Shown here: piece by piece, positions 61,994 to 64,000 of the stretch | Numbering within the stretch: the stretch's first letter is position 1 | How the letters are laid out: the number at the start of each line of letters is the position of its first letter | Assembly: GCF_000002985.6 (NCBI RefSeq) | Contig: NC_003279.8 | Location: 3,472,001 to 3,536,000 of the forward strand | Source: Caenorhabditis elegans | Taxonomy: Eukaryota > Nematoda > Chromadorea > Rhabditida > Rhabditidae | Direction: 5' to 3' | DNA: 64,000 bases | Program-made: the position numbers and the translations under genes | Notes under the pieces: model-generated | Database searches by the model: none | Told to the model about the DNA's origin: nothing | The model's input: the letters and a program-made list of their open reading frames with translations, nothing else

Positions 61994-64000
61994 ATGGGTC
62001 ACAAGCATTCACATCACGAAAAGAAGAATAAAAAAGATGAACGAAATAATAATAGGGAATATCGATCGGCTGTGTTGTTGGATGATGGTTCGTTTTCAAG
62101 CCAGGAACTTGCATGTGAGTTTATAATTTTATTGATTTTTATTATTAACTCCTATATAATCGATTCAATTAGTTGGAAAACTCCTTTTATTTTTGGTAAT
62201 TTTTCAAAATGGTATGTTGGTTCAATATGTTTTGAAAAATTTTACCGTTTTAGCAATTCTTGAAACAGCTTTTTATTCTTAATAAAGAAAAATACACATA
62301 AAGTTATTGAACAATTTTTCCTCACCAATTATTTTTATTTGCCTCGGGTCCTGGCACGAACAAAACTTTTCAACTACCGTAGCCGAGGCTAATATTTTTT
62401 GATTTTGTAAATTTCTCTTTTCACTCCATAATGATTTTTCAGTAAAACAGTACTTTAATAATATAAAAATTTAAGAAAAATGTTCAATAATAAATTGCTC
62501 AAAAATTCATTTTCTCCAGTTCTCGTTAACCTTTTTGATCATTCTATCATAACGGAAAACGAATTTTTTATTTGCTCGGACACGTCATTTCTAGTTCTTC
62601 GCGTTGTACTGGCACTGATCACATTCCCGTGTAGTTTCTGCTTTTTCTCAAAAAATTTCTTATCAGGAATATGCCTAATTGTGATTTTTCGATTGGTTCT
62701 GAAGATGCGGTAGGGAGGTAGGCATAAGGCAGGCGCGTCATTCAAGAAGGTTCAAGATATAAATGATTTTTAAATATATTATACACTTTTTCAGTACGAC
62801 CTGTGATGCCAGAATCCACACCATCAGTCGCTGTACCAGCCAAACCTCCACCACTTCGTCCGTCTACACAATCAGTTTCCAGTACGGATCCTCGTCCTCC
62901 GATTCCGCCAAGAAGATCAGAATCCAATTTGGTACCTCCGCCAATTCCACATCATTCCGGTAAGTTACAGTTAATGAAAAATGCCTGCCTATCTGCCTTC
63001 GAGGCAGCCTGAGTGCATCCACCTATTATATTACCTTGGTAGGTATATACGTCTTCAGGCCTGTGCGCCTGCCTACCTAGGCCTGAAAAGGCGTGTAGGC
63101 ACAACGTAGGCGTAAAGCTAGATAAAAATAAAATACTAATTTTCAGGTAACATTTCGCGGCATCCATCAGCAACTTCTACAAAAAGTGTTCCAAATGGAG
63201 CTTCATTTTCTCCTCGACCAGTTTCAAAAACACATTCACATCATGGCTCAGCAAAGTGCTCACATTCAGGTAAACTTATATGATGCACCATGTTTGACGC
63301 GCAATTACAATTTTTTCAGAACCTGAAGAGAAAATGCTCATTGTGGAGAACCGCTTCTTGGCACAGACTCCGAAAGAAATGAGTGTCGAGGAGGGAGATG
63401 TACTCTATCTTATTGAGCAGAGCAACCGGTAGGTTTTTTGAATTTCAAATGAAAACTGTTATACACCATATCTTACGCGCAAGTTTTTAAATTAAAAAAA
63501 AATTGCGCGTAAAATACGATGTGTTTCGTCGACTTCAATACACCAAACGCAACTTTTTCAAAATTAAAAAAAAACAGTTCGGTTCGACCGCTATGCATCA
63601 TATCCTACGCGCAATTTTCAAAATTTCACACAAAAAACCTCTCTCTCTCTCTCTGGCCGAGATTTACCGATTTTTCTAGGCCATCCCTCACTTTCACCCA
63701 AATTTTTTTTCCAGAGAATGGTGGTACGTGGCAAGTAAGTCCCGACAATTCAAAGGTTTTGTCCCAAAATCCCATGTGGTCTATGCCGAATACCGAGAGC
63801 CATGGTTCGCTGGAAATATATCATCAATTCTGGCAGAACAGAGGGTCATGCAACCGCAACTACCAATCGGATCTTTTTTGATTCGGGAAAATTCGAAAAC
63901 CGACACATTTGTGCTAGTTGTCAGAAGTTCTCGTGAGTCGTTGGGGGCCGCAGAAGAGAACATTCGGTCATGGCCGAGTTTTCCATTTTCACGGCCACGC
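61994..64000 (+). CDS. Src-like non-receptor tyrosine kinase, N-terminal part
   Basis: The 5' end of a gene running off the window. Exons 61994-62114, 62795-62959, 63147-63269, 63320-63428 and 63715-63932 or beyond. The protein begins MGHKHSHHEKKNKKDER: Gly2 followed by a basic stretch is a myristoylation and membrane-binding signal. A Ser/Pro-rich linker (PAKPPPLRPS, DPRPPIPPRR) covers about 45-136. An SH3 domain follows at about 141-197 (EKMLIVENRFLAQTPKEMSV, EGDVLYLIEQS, REWWYVA, FKGFVPKSHVV). An SH2 domain starts at W203 (EPWFAGNIS) with the phosphotyrosine-binding Arg in GSFLIRENS. The order SH3-SH2 with N-terminal Gly is that of the Src/Frk/Abl groups; the kinase domain is past the end. 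A donor GTGAGT at 63933 fits the SH2 frame better than reading on to SLGAAEENIRSWP. It probably relays signals at the plasma membrane. Confidence 0.87.

Overview
The window is nuclear DNA of a Caenorhabditis nematode, almost certainly C. elegans. The evidence is AT-rich introns ending in TTTTCAG or TTCCAG, SL-type acceptors directly before start codons, many palindromic worm repeats, and gene content and order that I recall from the Y47G6A region of chromosome I. No database was searched. Gene models were built by hand from open frames, GT-AG junctions and phase agreement.

Layout. (1) 1-5949 (+): 3' end of spg-7, a mitochondrial AAA protease. Its 4-kb intron holds two antisense genes: a 59-residue secreted Cys peptide (617-796) and a secreted coiled-coil protein (1075-4291) with its own TATA box. 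(2) 7356-9349 (+): an RNA polymerase III subunit of the RPC7/POLR3G type. (3) 10030-12365 (+): crn-1, the FEN1 flap endonuclease. (4) 12659-15725: a palindromic element, then a 20-bp satellite of about 122 copies lying inside what looks like a Helitron-type element. (5) 15861-27706 (-): a 23-exon gene of about 1732 codons matching CEP290 (ccep-290), a cilium transition-zone protein, with an X-box-like site 57 bp before its ATG and an internally deleted Tc3-like transposon in one intron. (6) 30926-36309 (+): an SLC35C2-type nucleotide-sugar transporter-like protein with two possible terminal exons. (7) 37712-40659 (-): a GOLPH3/Vps74 homologue. (8) 40943-41066 (+): an isolated exon-like fragment resembling a G-patch. 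(9) 44552-51250 (+): pcaf-1, a GCN5/PCAF acetyltransferase with a bromodomain. (10) 54435-57956 (-): a secreted M14 zinc carboxypeptidase, with possible further 3' exons down to 52029. (11) 61994-64000 (+): the 5' end of a Src-like tyrosine kinase (myristoylation-type N-terminus, SH3, start of SH2), cut by the window end.

The genes do not form one pathway. They are a mix of housekeeping genes (spg-7, Pol III subunit, crn-1, pcaf-1, GOLPH3, SLC35C2) and cell-specific ones (ccep-290, secreted proteins, kinase). Spacing and splice-leader-type acceptors leave open a short operon of the Pol III subunit and crn-1. Introns and intergenic DNA are loaded with inverted-repeat families that recur across the window. 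They are listed here as F1 (five copies, ends GGGAACAC...), F2 (GTCTCGACACGAC), F3 (GATCTACAAAAAATGCGGG) and F4 (GGGTCTCGTTAGG).

I saw no prokaryotic-type system, CRISPR array or rRNA. The most interesting items are the nested antisense genes, the X-box, the two alternative tails of the transporter with different sorting motifs, the satellite inside a Helitron-like element, and the possible 3' extension of the carboxypeptidase.
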